Position numbers and translations under genes: made by a program. A stretch of 64,000 nucleotides of DNA from an uncultured Alphaproteobacteria bacterium (GTDB taxonomy: Bacteria; Pseudomonadota; Alphaproteobacteria; HIMB59; GCA-002718135): NCBI GenBank assembly GCA_902614085.1, contig CACMJS010000001.1, positions 735,127 through 799,126 of the forward strand, in the 5' to 3' direction. The notes under the pieces are model-generated. The model did not search any database. It saw only the letters and a list, made by a program, of their open reading frames with translations, and was not told the origin of the DNA. Of the stretch, positions 50,010-60,154 are shown one piece after another. Positions within the stretch are counted from its first letter, which is position 1, and every line of letters begins with the position of its first letter.

Positions 50010-50984
50010 ATGACTAAAAAAATTTTAGTTTTTTCAAATGGTGAAAAAATTGGAGATGGAATAATTAAGTTACAACTTCTTCACGAAATTAAAACAAGAC
50101 TTCCAGACTATAAATTATATTGGCTTACTAATAAGGGTAAAACTGTTTATTCAAGTACTCTTAAATTCATTGCAAGTAATTATATTGATGAAATTCTTGA
50201 TCAAGCAAATCTTAGTCCATTTTTTTGGAATAAAATATCAAAAAAATATAATTTAGAGAGTGATTTTTTTGATTATATTTTAGATACACAAAAATCAGTA
50301 ATAAGAACTATAGCATTAAAACGAATCAAGCATAAAAATTTTATTTCTGCATCAGCTAATGGTTTTTTTTCTTCTAAAAAAATTAAAAGCAACAAGAAAA
50401 GAAAGTATTATTTAAACCACATTTTAGATTTATTAGATTTAATAGTTTCTAAAAAAAATAGAAGTGATTTTAAAATTCCAATAAGTGAAAATCTCGAAGG
50501 AATAATAAGTAATATTTTATTAAAACATAAAAGCTATGTAGGAATTGCACCTGGTGCAGGTGAAAAAAATAAGATTTGGTCTTTAGAAAAATACATCGAG
50601 TTATGTAACTATCTTCAAGTAAATAATAAGACTATAGTCTTTTTTATTGGACCTGATGAACTTTATTTAAAAGAAAAATTAAAAAATATCTTTCCCCACT
50701 CAATATTTATCGAGGATCATATTACTGGATTTCAAAATATAGAAATTATTATGGCTACCACCAAATATTTACAATTAGCCATATCGAACGATAGTGGAGT
50801 TAGTCATATGTTATCAACTGGATATTGCCCATTAATTAAACTCTTTGGTCCAAAAGATTCTACAAAATTTACTCCAGAAAATCCAAATCTATTTTCTATA
50901 TCTTCAAGTGATTTTAACTCAAAAAATATCAATAAAATACCTGTCTCTAGAGTGATTGAAGAAATAGAAAAAGTTCTGATTTAA
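50010..50984 (+). CDS. Glycosyltransferase family 9 (heptosyltransferase-like)
   Basis: GIAPGAGEKNKIWSLEKYIELCNYL; ISNDSGVSHMLSTGYCPLIKLFGPKD. Confidence 0.85.
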   Translation: MTKKILVFSNGEKIGDGIIKLQLLHEIKTRLPDYKLYWLTNKGKTVYSSTLKFIASNYIDEILDQANLSPFFWNKISKKYNLESDFFDYILDTQKSVIRTIALKRIKHKNFISASANGFFSSKKIKSNKKRKYYLNHILDLLDLIVSKKNRSDFKIPISENLEGIISNILLKHKSYVGIAPGAGEKNKIWSLEKYIELCNYLQVNNKTIVFFIGPDELYLKEKLKNIFPHSIFIEDHITGFQNIEIIMATTKYLQLAISNDSGVSHMLSTGYCPLIKLFGPKDSTKFTPENPNLFSISSSDFNSKNINKIPVSRVIEEIEKVLI

Positions 50985-51037
50985 AATTTCATATATTAGA
51001 AGGTAGACAAGTATATTTTTCATCATTACTTGTTTAT

Positions 51038-51751
51038 TTGTATATGTTCAAATTTGATAAACTTGTATTCGGAGATGCAGGGTGGGGCGATGAATTTCTT
51101 ATCGCAACACTCATGACTTTAATAGTAAGTATTTTATCAATGGGGTTAGGTCTTTTTTTAGCAATTATTACAGTTTGGGCAAAGATAATACAAAATAGAA
51201 TAACTAGATTTATTGCAAATTTTTATACAACAGTAATAAGAGGTGTTCCTGAATTACTAGTTATTTATCTAATTTTCTTTGGTGGCAATGCTGTTGTTAT
51301 GAGTATAGCTAAAGTATTTGGATATAATAAATATATAGAACTAAACGCACTTACAATTGCGACAATTGCCATTGCAGTAATATCAGCTACATATTCCAGT
51401 GAAGTTTTAAGAGCTTCTTATTTGGCTATATCTAAGGGTCAAATAGAAGCTGCAAGAGCACTGGGTATGAATAAATTTAGTATTTTTTTTAAAGTTATTT
51501 CGCCTCAAGTTATAAGACATGCTTTACCAGGAATAGGGAATGTATGGCAAATAACTCTTAAAGATACTTCCCTCATTTCTGTAACTGGTCTTGTTGAAAT
51601 TATGCGTCAATCTAGAATATCTTCTAACGTTGAGCATTCACCTTTAACTTTCTTAATAACAGCCGCAATATTGTATTTATGTTTAACAACAATCTCTGGC
51701 AGGGTTTTTAAAACACTAGAAGTAAATTATTCAAAAGGATTTTCTACATGA
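51038..51751 (+). CDS. Polar amino acid ABC permease (HisQ-like)
   Basis: VIRGVPELLVIYLIFFGG; EAARALGMNKFSIFFKVISPQ EAA loop. Confidence 0.92.
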   Translation: MYMFKFDKLVFGDAGWGDEFLIATLMTLIVSILSMGLGLFLAIITVWAKIIQNRITRFIANFYTTVIRGVPELLVIYLIFFGGNAVVMSIAKVFGYNKYIELNALTIATIAIAVISATYSSEVLRASYLAISKGQIEAARALGMNKFSIFFKVISPQVIRHALPGIGNVWQITLKDTSLISVTGLVEIMRQSRISSNVEHSPLTFLITAAILYLCLTTISGRVFKTLEVNYSKGFST

Positions 51752-52458
51752 TTGAATTTTTAAATAGTATTCAAAATTCTCTTATTTATAAAAATTTCTT
51801 TTTGGTCCTATCTGGCTTAGATAATACAATTTTATTATTATTAATTTCACTACCACTTGGTTTTGTTTTAGCATTATTATTTGCCCTAGGAAGAGTTTCT
51901 AAAATTACATTATTATCAAGAACAATTGCTAGTTATATTTTTGTCATTAGAGGAACCCCTTTACTTGTTCAAATATATTTAATTTATTTCGGTTTAGGTT
52001 CTGTAAAATTTATTCGAGAAAGTTTTTTGTGGTATGCATTAAAAGAACCTTTTTGGTGCGGGGTAATAGCGCTTACAATTAATACTGTTGCATATGGAGC
52101 AGAAATTTTTCGCGGCGGTATTCAATCAATTGAGAAAAGTCAGGTTGAATCTGGTTTATCACTAGGATTTGGAAAATTTTTACTTTTAAGAAAAATTATA
52201 CTACCTATAGCTATACGAAAAGTTTTACCATCTTACGGTAATGAATTAATACTAATGGTTAAAGCAACCTCTTTAGTTAGTCTGACAACATACATGGAAA
52301 TGACAGGTATTGCTAGAAAGATAATGGCTAAAACATTTGCGCCAGTAGAAGCATTTATTGCTGCAGGAATTCTTTATCTTTTTTTAAATTTTTTAATGGT
52401 TCAATTTGTTAAATACTTAGAATGGAAGTATAATCCGCACTTAAGATTAAATAATTAA
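51748..52458 (+). CDS. Polar amino acid ABC permease (HisM-like)
   Basis: VIRGTPLLVQIYLIYFGLG; ESGLSLGFGKFLLLRKIILPIAI EAA loop. Confidence 0.92.
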   Translation: MIEFLNSIQNSLIYKNFFLVLSGLDNTILLLLISLPLGFVLALLFALGRVSKITLLSRTIASYIFVIRGTPLLVQIYLIYFGLGSVKFIRESFLWYALKEPFWCGVIALTINTVAYGAEIFRGGIQSIEKSQVESGLSLGFGKFLLLRKIILPIAIRKVLPSYGNELILMVKATSLVSLTTYMEMTGIARKIMAKTFAPVEAFIAAGILYLFLNFLMVQFVKYLEWKYNPHLRLNN

Positions 52459-52904
52459 TTTCTAAATTTTTTATGACAAGTGCTGCAGTTTGCAGCCATT
52501 GTCTTAATAGCATCACTTATCATTTCTTTATCTTCTAATTCTATACTTAAAGATATCATTTCGATATCATCTACAAAGTTTTGGTTATATTCATTAAATG
52601 TCTCACGATCACTCCAAATATTATCGCTAGCTCCTTTTGCTTGACTATTTTCTGGATAAAAATCTTTAAATTTAGATGCTGAATGCAGAAGAGTTTCATT
52701 AAGCTCTAACATTTCCTCATATTGATCTGAATTTATTAGTCTGTACAGTTTGGATGATGAGCTTTTAATTTTTTGCATTAGTGCCATTCTTTCATTAACA
52801 ATCATTTCTAACGATTTGTCTTCTAATGTTACTTTGTGAGCTAGAACATATAAAGGAACGAATGAGACTAAAGTACTTAACGTTATTTTAAAGAGAATAC
52901 CCAT
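52455..52904 (-). CDS. Cytochrome c' family protein
   Basis: Signal peptide; C-terminal CSTCHKKFR haem motif; four-helix-type sequence. Confidence 0.85.
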   Translation of the reverse strand: MGILFKITLSTLVSFVPLYVLAHKVTLEDKSLEMIVNERMALMQKIKSSSSKLYRLINSDQYEEMLELNETLLHSASKFKDFYPENSQAKGASDNIWSDRETFNEYNQNFVDDIEMISLSIELEDKEMISDAIKTMAANCSTCHKKFRN

Positions 52905-53781
52905 TTTTAGTTATTATATTATGCAGATAATTATGTCCTAATTTAGCATATTCAAGAGGGTTTGCTTTTTTAGGATCCTGTTCAGCTTCAATAATTAACC
53001 ATTCCTGATATTTTGCCTCATATAGTATCTTAATTAATGGATCGTAATCGATGCAACCATCACCTGGAACAGTGAAAACACCATCTAAAAAAGACTCTCT
53101 AAAACTTAAGTCATCTTTAATAGATTTTAAAAAAACATCTTTTCTAATATCTTTACAATGAACATGGTTAATTCGAGAAATATAATTTTTTAATACTCTT
53201 TCGTAATTTGCTTCGGCAAACATTAAGTGTCCAGTATCGTAAAGCAAAAATGTATTTTGATTTGTCATATCCATAAATCGATCTACATCTTCCTCTGACT
53301 GTATAATAGTTCCCATATGCTCATGATACGACATTGGCATTCCTTCATCCATCAGCATATCAGATAGTTCGCTGATTTTTTTGCAATAGCTATCCCATTC
53401 ATCTTTTTTAAGTATTGGTCTTTTACTCAGAGCTTTTGATTGATCGCCTTGGATTGAACCAGATACATCAGCAAAAACAAAAACATCCGCATTAATTAAC
53501 TTTAATAAATTTAAATGATCTTGGAGTGCTATCCATTCTTCTTTTACACTTCTTTCTCTAAGCATTGCCCCATACCAACCACCTGGCATTTTTAAATTGA
53601 ATTTTTCTAAAAGAAATTTTGTTATTCCAGGGTTTCTTGGAAATTTTCCCCCTAATTCAATACCTGTAAACCCAGATGTGCTTGCATCCTCTAAACATTT
53701 CTCAATAGGTGTATCACCTCCAAGTTCCGGCATATCATCATTGCTCCATGCAATAGGAGCGATACCAAGTTTAATTTTCAT
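52888..53781 (-). CDS. Inosose dehydratase / sugar phosphate isomerase-epimerase (IolE/MocC-like)
   Basis: KLGIAPIAWSNDDMPELGGDTPIEKCLEDASTSGFTGIELGGKFPR; YHEHMGTIIQSEEDVDRFM; LYDTGHLMFA. Confidence 0.88.
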   Translation of the reverse strand: MKIKLGIAPIAWSNDDMPELGGDTPIEKCLEDASTSGFTGIELGGKFPRNPGITKFLLEKFNLKMPGGWYGAMLRERSVKEEWIALQDHLNLLKLINADVFVFADVSGSIQGDQSKALSKRPILKKDEWDSYCKKISELSDMLMDEGMPMSYHEHMGTIIQSEEDVDRFMDMTNQNTFLLYDTGHLMFAEANYERVLKNYISRINHVHCKDIRKDVFLKSIKDDLSFRESFLDGVFTVPGDGCIDYDPLIKILYEAKYQEWLIIEAEQDPKKANPLEYAKLGHNYLHNIITKNGYSL

Positions 53782-53824
53782 GAAGTTTTACATATTTCAT
53801 GATAGATGAAAAATAAAGATAAAT

Positions 53825-54646
53825 ATGAACATATTATTAGTTGATGGAAATGAAAAAGAAGCTTCCGATCGATATACAAATTTGGGTATGGATACTCAAT
53901 TTCAAGTATATGAAAAAATTTTAAAAAAATATTCTAATTCAACTGTCAATATTACAACAATTCATCCTGCAGTTCATAATAATTATCTTCCTTTAGGTAT
54001 AAGTCTTGATGACTTCGAAGCGGTTGCTTGGACGGGAAGTTTGCTAAATATATATAATGAGACAAAGTCTATAACAAATCAAATAGAGCTAGCTAAAGAA
54101 TTATTTAAAAGAAAAAATAAAATATTTGGAAGTTGTTGGGGGCTTCAGGTTTTAGTTACTGCCGCAGGAGGTAAAGTAAGAAAAAATCCCAATGGCCTTG
54201 AAGCAGTTTTAGCCAAAAATATTACATTAAATCAAGATGGTGAAGTTCACCCTATGTATAAGAATAAAAAAAAATCATTTAATGCACTCTGTTGGCATTA
54301 TGATGAAGCAGAAAATCTTCCAAAAGAAACCAAAGTCCTAGCTTCAAATAAGATTAGTAAATTTCAATCTATAAGCTTTGAAGCAAACCAATCAAGTGTT
54401 TGGGCAGTACAATATCATCCAGAATTTAATCCAAAATGGATGGCTGGACTTATGGAAATGAGAAGAGATATTTTGTTGGAACAAAAAGTATATGAAAATT
54501 TATTAGAATTTGAAAACGAAAAGACGATTTTGCAAAATTCTTATAATCTTGAAAAAAAAGAATTACAAATATATGATGATATACTTGATGAAGACATCCA
54601 TTCTTTAGAAATTTCAAATTGGTTAAATCTTAATAAAAATTATTAA
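53825..54646 (+). CDS. Class I glutamine amidotransferase-like protein
   Basis: KIFGSCWGLQVLVTAAGGKV nucleophile elbow; VWAVQYHPEFNP catalytic His/Glu. Confidence 0.9.
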   Translation: MNILLVDGNEKEASDRYTNLGMDTQFQVYEKILKKYSNSTVNITTIHPAVHNNYLPLGISLDDFEAVAWTGSLLNIYNETKSITNQIELAKELFKRKNKIFGSCWGLQVLVTAAGGKVRKNPNGLEAVLAKNITLNQDGEVHPMYKNKKKSFNALCWHYDEAENLPKETKVLASNKISKFQSISFEANQSSVWAVQYHPEFNPKWMAGLMEMRRDILLEQKVYENLLEFENEKTILQNSYNLEKKELQIYDDILDEDIHSLEISNWLNLNKNY

Positions 54647-56111
54647 CTACATTAATAATTGATTTCCACTTACTAATACTAGATGTTGAAATGGATTTAC
54701 TAATATTTGCTTTTACTGTTTTATCTTTTTTCCAAAGTTTATCAATTTGGCTTGTATTTTTTAAATATCCAGATTGAATTGCTGCAAGATATGCTGCGCC
54801 AAGTGAAGTAGTCTCAATATTACTTGGTCTAATAATTTTAATTTGAGAAATATTTGCTAAACTTTGTAGAAAGCTATTATTTTTAACCATACCTCCATCA
54901 ACTCGTATCTCACTAATCTTTGTCTTAGAATCTTTTTCCATACACTCAATTAATTCATAGGTTTGAAAAGATAGGCTGTCCAAAGTTGCTTTGATAATAT
55001 CTTCTTTAGATGTATTTCTAGTGATTCCAAAAAATGTTCCTCTTGCATTAGGGTTCCAATAGGGGGCGCCAAGTCCAGTTAAGGCTGGGACAAAAAATAA
55101 ACTTTCATCCTTATTAGCTTTTTTATACAATTTATCAGTTTCACTAGAAACTTTTATAAATTTTAAATTATCGCGAAGCCATTGTATGGCAGAGCCTGCT
55201 ACAAAAATACTTCCTTCATAGCAAAACATTTTTTTACCATTTATTTTAAAAGCAACAGTTGTTAGTAATCTATTTTTAGATAATTTAAATTTTTCTCCAA
55301 TATTCATAAGAAGAAAGCAGCCTGTACCATACGTACTTTTTGATTGCCCTTTTTTAAAACACGCTTGACCAATTGTTGCTGACTGTTGGTCTCCAGCCAT
55401 GCCACCAATTGGTATTGCATCACCAAATAATTTAGTAGACCCAAAATCATATGCATTCTCAACTACAGTTGGTAAGATATTTTTTGGAATATTAAATATT
55501 TTTAAAATTGTATCAGACCACTTCTCTTTTTGAGAATCAAAAATCATTGTTCTTGAGGCATTTGATATATCTGTTAGGTGAGATTTTCCTTTGGTTAAAT
55601 TCCATAATAGCCAGGTGTCTATTGTTCCAAAAAGTAAATTATTATTCTTTAAATCCTTATTTGCTTCCTTAATGTTATCAATAATCCATTTAATTTTAGT
55701 TGCAGAAAAATAAGGATCAAGTTCTAAACCAGTTATTTTTTGAATTTTTTTATCAATCCCTTTTCTTTTTAACTTTTCACAAACATTAGCTGTTCTTCTA
55801 TCTTGCCAGACTATTGCTCTATAAATTGGTTTCCCAGTTTTTTTATTCCATAAAACTGTTGTTTCTCGTTGATTTGTAATTCCAATTGAAATTATATTTT
55901 TTGAATTTAATTTATTTTTTTTTAATATTTTTGAAATTAAATTTCTAACATCATCCCAAATTTCTGTTGCATTATGTTCTACCCATCCTTCATTTGGAAA
56001 ATATTGTTTAAATTCTTTTTGTACAATATCAAATATTTCAAATTTTTTATTATAGAGTACAATTCTTGAACTTGTTGTTCCTTGATCAATAACTAAGAAA
56101 TATTTATTCAT
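54630..56111 (-). CDS. glpK: Glycerol kinase
   Basis: VIDQGTTSSRIVLYNKK; GITNQRETTVLWNKKTGKPIYRAIVWQDRRT; GGMAGDQQSA. Confidence 0.96.
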   Translation of the reverse strand: MNKYFLVIDQGTTSSRIVLYNKKFEIFDIVQKEFKQYFPNEGWVEHNATEIWDDVRNLISKILKKNKLNSKNIISIGITNQRETTVLWNKKTGKPIYRAIVWQDRRTANVCEKLKRKGIDKKIQKITGLELDPYFSATKIKWIIDNIKEANKDLKNNNLLFGTIDTWLLWNLTKGKSHLTDISNASRTMIFDSQKEKWSDTILKIFNIPKNILPTVVENAYDFGSTKLFGDAIPIGGMAGDQQSATIGQACFKKGQSKSTYGTGCFLLMNIGEKFKLSKNRLLTTVAFKINGKKMFCYEGSIFVAGSAIQWLRDNLKFIKVSSETDKLYKKANKDESLFFVPALTGLGAPYWNPNARGTFFGITRNTSKEDIIKATLDSLSFQTYELIECMEKDSKTKISEIRVDGGMVKNNSFLQSLANISQIKIIRPSNIETTSLGAAYLAAIQSGYLKNTSQIDKLWKKDKTVKANISKSISTSSISKWKSIINVVNNFY

Positions 56112-56114
56112 ATA

Positions 56115-58049
56115 TTAGACATCTAAATTTTTAATGAAGTTAGCATTATTTTGAATAAATTTAAAACGTAACTCTGCTTGTTTACCCATTAAGGTTTCAA
56201 ACAAACTTTCGGTATTCTTAATATCTTTCTTAGCTTTTTCAGAGTTAATCAATATCAGTTTTCTTTTGCTTTGATCCATCGTTGTCTCTTTTAATTGGTC
56301 TGCAGGCATTTCACCCAAACCTTTAAATCTTGTGATATTATAATTGTCAGACTTAAATTCTTTTTCAATCAATTTATCTTTTTCTTTTTCATCATATGCA
56401 TATAAAGATTTATTTTTGTTATAAATTTTAAATAAGGGAGGCATCGCCAGATATAGTTTATTTTCATCAATTAAACTTTTCATATATTTATAAAAAAAAG
56501 TGATAAGTAGAGTTGCAATATGTGAGCCATCCACATCAGCATCCGTCATTAGTATTATTTTCTCATATCGAAGTTTTGAAATTTCAAAATTTTTTCCGAT
56601 TCCACATCCTAAAGATTGAATAAGGTTTTGTATTTCATTATTATCAGCAATTTTAGATAACCCAACATTATACACATTTAATATTTTTCCCCTTAAAGGA
56701 AGTATTGCTTGCAATTCTCTATTTCTAGCTTGTTTTGCAGAACCTCCAGCACTATCCCCTTCAACAATAAATATCTCAGAATCTTTTATTGATTTACTTG
56801 AGCAATCTACCAACTTACCTGGAAGACGATTTCTTTCTTTAATACTTTTTCTATCTAACTCTTTAATTTTTGATAAATCAGTTCTCTGAAGTGCTCTTTC
56901 AATTAAATTATCTAAAAGTATTTTTGAATTTTTCTTATTAGCATTTAACCATAATAAAAACTCTTGTTGTGTCTTTGTTTCAATTTCTTTTTGTAAATTT
57001 GGCATTATTATTCTTTTTTTAGTTTGTCCTTCAAAGCTTGGATCATTAATAAAGATAGAAATTATAACATTACAATAATCAAAAATATCACTGTGATTGA
57101 TATTATTTATTTTTGAAAATTGATTTTTTTGGCCATAAAGTTTTATAGCTTTTAAAATTCCATTTCGAATACCATTTTCGTGTGAACCTCCATCAGGTGT
57201 CTCAATCGTGTTACAGTAAGATTTTAAACTTGAAGTTTCATTTGTATTAAATGATATTAGTGTTTCAAAATTTTCATTATCTTTGATGATAGATTTTAAT
57301 AAAAAATTTTTCTCAAATAATTTTGAGTTGTTGGAGTATTCTAATTGAAAATAATCCTCAATTCCTTTTTTGTAAAAAAAACTTTTGTTGTTTGGTGTAT
57401 TATCTTTTATTAATTCTTTATCAATTTTAAAGTTGATAGTTGTTCCTCCAACCAAAACAGCTTTCATATTTATAAAGTTATATAATTTTTTTGGAACAAA
57501 TTGTGTTTCTTCAAATATGTTTTCGTCTGGAAGAAAAGAAATTTCTGTACCTTTTAACTTTTTACTACATTTTTCAATTTTAATTTTTGTTTTAACTTTA
57601 CCTTTTGAGTAATCTTGTCGATATATCTTGCCATCTTTGAAGACTTGAACTTGTAATAAAGAACTCAATGCGTTAACAACAGAAATACCAACTCCGTGCA
57701 ATCCGCCAGAAGTTTTGTAAGCATTGCTATTAAATTTACCACCCGCATGAAGTGTTGTTAAAACTACTTCAAGTGCTCTTTTATTTTTATATTTAGGATG
57801 AAAATCAATTGGAATACCTCTTCCATTATCTTTAATTTTTATTGTACCGTCTTTTTTATATTCAAAACTTATATCAGTTGCATGGCCTGCTAAAACTTCA
57901 TCTATACTGTTATCTAATACCTCGTTAACTAAATGATGAAGACCATCTTGGTTAGTGCTCCCAATGTACATGCCTGGTCTCTTGCGAACAGGTTCAAGAC
58001 CCTCAAGTACTTCAATATCTTTAGCATTATAAGTTGACTTTTTTGCCAT
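56115..58049 (-). CDS. parE: DNA topoisomerase IV subunit B
   Basis: VRKRPGMYIGSTNQDGLHHLVNEVLDNSIDE; IFIVEGDSAGGSAKQARNRELQAILPLRGKILNV. Confidence 0.93.
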   Translation of the reverse strand: MAKKSTYNAKDIEVLEGLEPVRKRPGMYIGSTNQDGLHHLVNEVLDNSIDEVLAGHATDISFEYKKDGTIKIKDNGRGIPIDFHPKYKNKRALEVVLTTLHAGGKFNSNAYKTSGGLHGVGISVVNALSSLLQVQVFKDGKIYRQDYSKGKVKTKIKIEKCSKKLKGTEISFLPDENIFEETQFVPKKLYNFINMKAVLVGGTTINFKIDKELIKDNTPNNKSFFYKKGIEDYFQLEYSNNSKLFEKNFLLKSIIKDNENFETLISFNTNETSSLKSYCNTIETPDGGSHENGIRNGILKAIKLYGQKNQFSKINNINHSDIFDYCNVIISIFINDPSFEGQTKKRIIMPNLQKEIETKTQQEFLLWLNANKKNSKILLDNLIERALQRTDLSKIKELDRKSIKERNRLPGKLVDCSSKSIKDSEIFIVEGDSAGGSAKQARNRELQAILPLRGKILNVYNVGLSKIADNNEIQNLIQSLGCGIGKNFEISKLRYEKIILMTDADVDGSHIATLLITFFYKYMKSLIDENKLYLAMPPLFKIYNKNKSLYAYDEKEKDKLIEKEFKSDNYNITRFKGLGEMPADQLKETTMDQSKRKLILINSEKAKKDIKNTESLFETLMGKQAELRFKFIQNNANFIKNLDV

Positions 58050-58089
58050 AATTATTTCTTATCAAAAGTATTGTGCTAAAAATATAAAA

Positions 58090-58112
58090 AAAACCGCCCT
58101 AAGGCGGTTTTC
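58090..58112 (-). terminator. Rho-independent terminator of glnA
   Basis: Minus strand AAAACCGCC-tta-GGGCGGTTTTTTTT. Confidence 0.9.
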
Positions 58113-58134
58113 TTTTAAAGATTAATATAAAATA

Positions 58135-59565
58135 TTACGCGTCGTAATAAAGCTTAAACTCATGTGGATGAGGTCTAATGTTAATTGGATCAACCTCACT
58201 TTCTCTTTTGTAGCTAATGTAAGTATCTATTACATCTTTCGTAAATACATCACCTTCTAGTAAAAATGCATGATCTTTTTCAAGAGCATTGAGTGATTCA
58301 GCTAATGATCCAGGAGTTGATTGTATTTTTGATAAAACTTCATCACTTGCAGCATAAAGATTTATATCTGTTGGATCTCCAGGATTAATTTTATTTTTTA
58401 TACCATCTAATCCTGCCATTAACATTGCTGAAAATGCTAAGTAAGGATTTGCAGTAGGATCAGGACATCTAAATTCCATTCTTTTAGCTTTAGGGCTTTG
58501 AGAATAAGCAGGAATTCTAACTGACGCAGTTCTATTTCTTTGAGAGTAAACAATGTTTACTGGAGCCTCAAAGCCTGGCACTAATCTTTTATAAGAATTA
58601 GTTGTTGGGGCACAAAAAGCTAATAGAGCTGGAGCATGTTTTAATATTCCTCCAATATAGTTAAGCGCTAAATCACTTAGATTGGCGTAGTTGCCTTCTT
58701 TATACATTAACGTGTCACCGTCCTTCCAAACACTTTGATGAACGTGCATACCTGAACCATTATCTTCAAATAAAGGTTTAGGCATGAATGTAGCTGTCAT
58801 TCCATGTTGTCTAGCAACATTTTTAACTACATACTTATATTTCATCATATCATCAGCCATCTTTAAGAGTGGTGAAAATTCTAAATCAATTTCACATTGC
58901 CCACCTGTTGCAACTTCATGGTGATGTGCTTCAACAGTAAGACCAATGTCTTGCATAGTCATTACCATTTCTGTTCTCACATCCTGAAGAGTATCTACTG
59001 GCGGTAAAGGAAAATAACCTTCTTTATGTCTAGGTTTATGTCCTAGGTTTGGGTTTTCATCTGCACCACTATTCCAGGTACCTTCAACTGAGTCAACTTC
59101 ATGGAAAGCAAAATTTGATCCTGAATCAAATTGAACATTATTAAAGACAAAAAATTCTGCTTCTGGACCAAAAAACGCTGTATCACCAATACCAGATGAT
59201 TTTAAATATGCTTCAGCTTTTTTAGCAATGTTTCTTGGATCACGACTATAATCAACTAAAGTAACAGGATCCTTGATATTACAATGCAAGGCTAAAGTTT
59301 TTTCAGAGAAAAATGGATCAATATATGCAGTTGCGGCATCTGGCAGAACAATCATATCACTGTCTTGAATTTCTTGAAATCCTCTTACTGATGAGCCATC
59401 AAATCCAAGTCCATCGGAAAATGTGTCTTCATCTAAGAATTTAATTGGAATTGTAAAATGCTGAGTTGTACCCGGCATATCAGTAAAGCGCATATCAACC
59501 ATTTTAATATCCATATCTTTAATTTCAGACATTAAATCTTTTGGAGTCGAGCTTTTTAGTTTCAT
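58135..59565 (-). CDS. glnA: Glutamine synthetase type I
   Basis: [51 protein letters not shown]. Confidence 0.97.
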   Translation of the reverse strand: MKLKSSTPKDLMSEIKDMDIKMVDMRFTDMPGTTQHFTIPIKFLDEDTFSDGLGFDGSSVRGFQEIQDSDMIVLPDAATAYIDPFFSEKTLALHCNIKDPVTLVDYSRDPRNIAKKAEAYLKSSGIGDTAFFGPEAEFFVFNNVQFDSGSNFAFHEVDSVEGTWNSGADENPNLGHKPRHKEGYFPLPPVDTLQDVRTEMVMTMQDIGLTVEAHHHEVATGGQCEIDLEFSPLLKMADDMMKYKYVVKNVARQHGMTATFMPKPLFEDNGSGMHVHQSVWKDGDTLMYKEGNYANLSDLALNYIGGILKHAPALLAFCAPTTNSYKRLVPGFEAPVNIVYSQRNRTASVRIPAYSQSPKAKRMEFRCPDPTANPYLAFSAMLMAGLDGIKNKINPGDPTDINLYAASDEVLSKIQSTPGSLAESLNALEKDHAFLLEGDVFTKDVIDTYISYKRESEVDPINIRPHPHEFKLYYDA

Positions 59566-59589
59566 ATCTATCTCCTAACTTCAACATAA

Positions 59590-59612
59590 GGGTATGCTAT
59601 CCAGCATAACCC
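59590..59612 (-). promoter_or_regulatory. Hairpin in glnA leader between riboswitch array and RBS
   Basis: GGGTATGCT-atcc-AGCATAACCC. Confidence 0.6.
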
Positions 59613-59651
59613 GGTTAAATCATGCTCTAGTTATGAAATCTGCTTTTGATG

Positions 59652-59706
59652 CGCGTTCCTTCAGCAGTTAGCTTACTTCCGACCTACTTTATATAGGTTG
59701 AACGAT
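59652..59706 (-). promoter_or_regulatory. Glutamine riboswitch (glnA RNA motif), proximal copy
   Basis: Minus strand ATCGTTCAACctatataaaGTAGGTCGGAAGTAAGCtaaCTGCTGAAGGAACGC matches the glnA-motif core (GTTCA...GGAAGTA...GAAGGAACGC). Confidence 0.88.
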
Positions 59707-59721
59707 TTATAACTTTTGCAT

Positions 59722-59771
59722 GCGTTCCTTCGGCACAATGCCTACTTCCGACTCAAATTGAGTTGAACGAT
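59722..59771 (-). promoter_or_regulatory. Glutamine riboswitch (glnA RNA motif), distal copy
   Basis: Minus strand ATCGTTCAACTCAATTTGAGTCGGAAGTAGGCATTGTGCCGAAGGAACGC. Confidence 0.9.
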
Positions 59772-59812
59772 TTTTTTGTAATTACTAGCTTTTGTTTAAA
59801 AGTAAAGAAAAA

Positions 59813-60154
59813 TTAGACAGCATCACTGTCTTTTTCACCAGTCCTTATTCTAATTACCTGCTCAATATTCGATACAAAAATCTTACCATCACCTATTTTC
59901 CCTGAATAAGCGCTATTTTTTATTGATTCAATCACATCATCTACTTGATTGTCTTCAACTATTACCTCTAATTTCATTTTAGCTAAAAATTCATCATCAT
60001 ACCCATCATTAGGATCAATTCCACCAGTAGAGCCTCTTTGTCTTCCAAAACCTTTTACATCTACTAATGTCATTCCAGATATGCCTAGTTCATGAAGAGC
60101 TTCTTTAACTTGAGAAAGTTTAAATGGTTTAATAATTGCTTCTATTTTTTTCAT
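59813..60154 (-). CDS. glnB: Nitrogen regulatory protein P-II
   Basis: MKKIEAIIKPFKLSQVKEALHELGISGMTLVDVKGFGRQRG; GKIGDGKIFVSNIEQVIRIRTGE. Confidence 0.95.
   Translation of the reverse strand: MKKIEAIIKPFKLSQVKEALHELGISGMTLVDVKGFGRQRGSTGGIDPNDGYDDEFLAKMKLEVIVEDNQVDDVIESIKNSAYSGKIGDGKIFVSNIEQVIRIRTGEKDSDAV

Noticed and set aside
53597-53809. 70-aa plus-strand ORF opposite the iolE-like gene
   Set aside because: Antisense to a conserved CDS with no family support.
59652-59771. Repeated GCGTTCCTTC...GTTGAACGAT blocks considered as CRISPR or repeat element
   Set aside because: Only two diverged copies, and the sequence matches the glnA glutamine-riboswitch motif on the minus strand.
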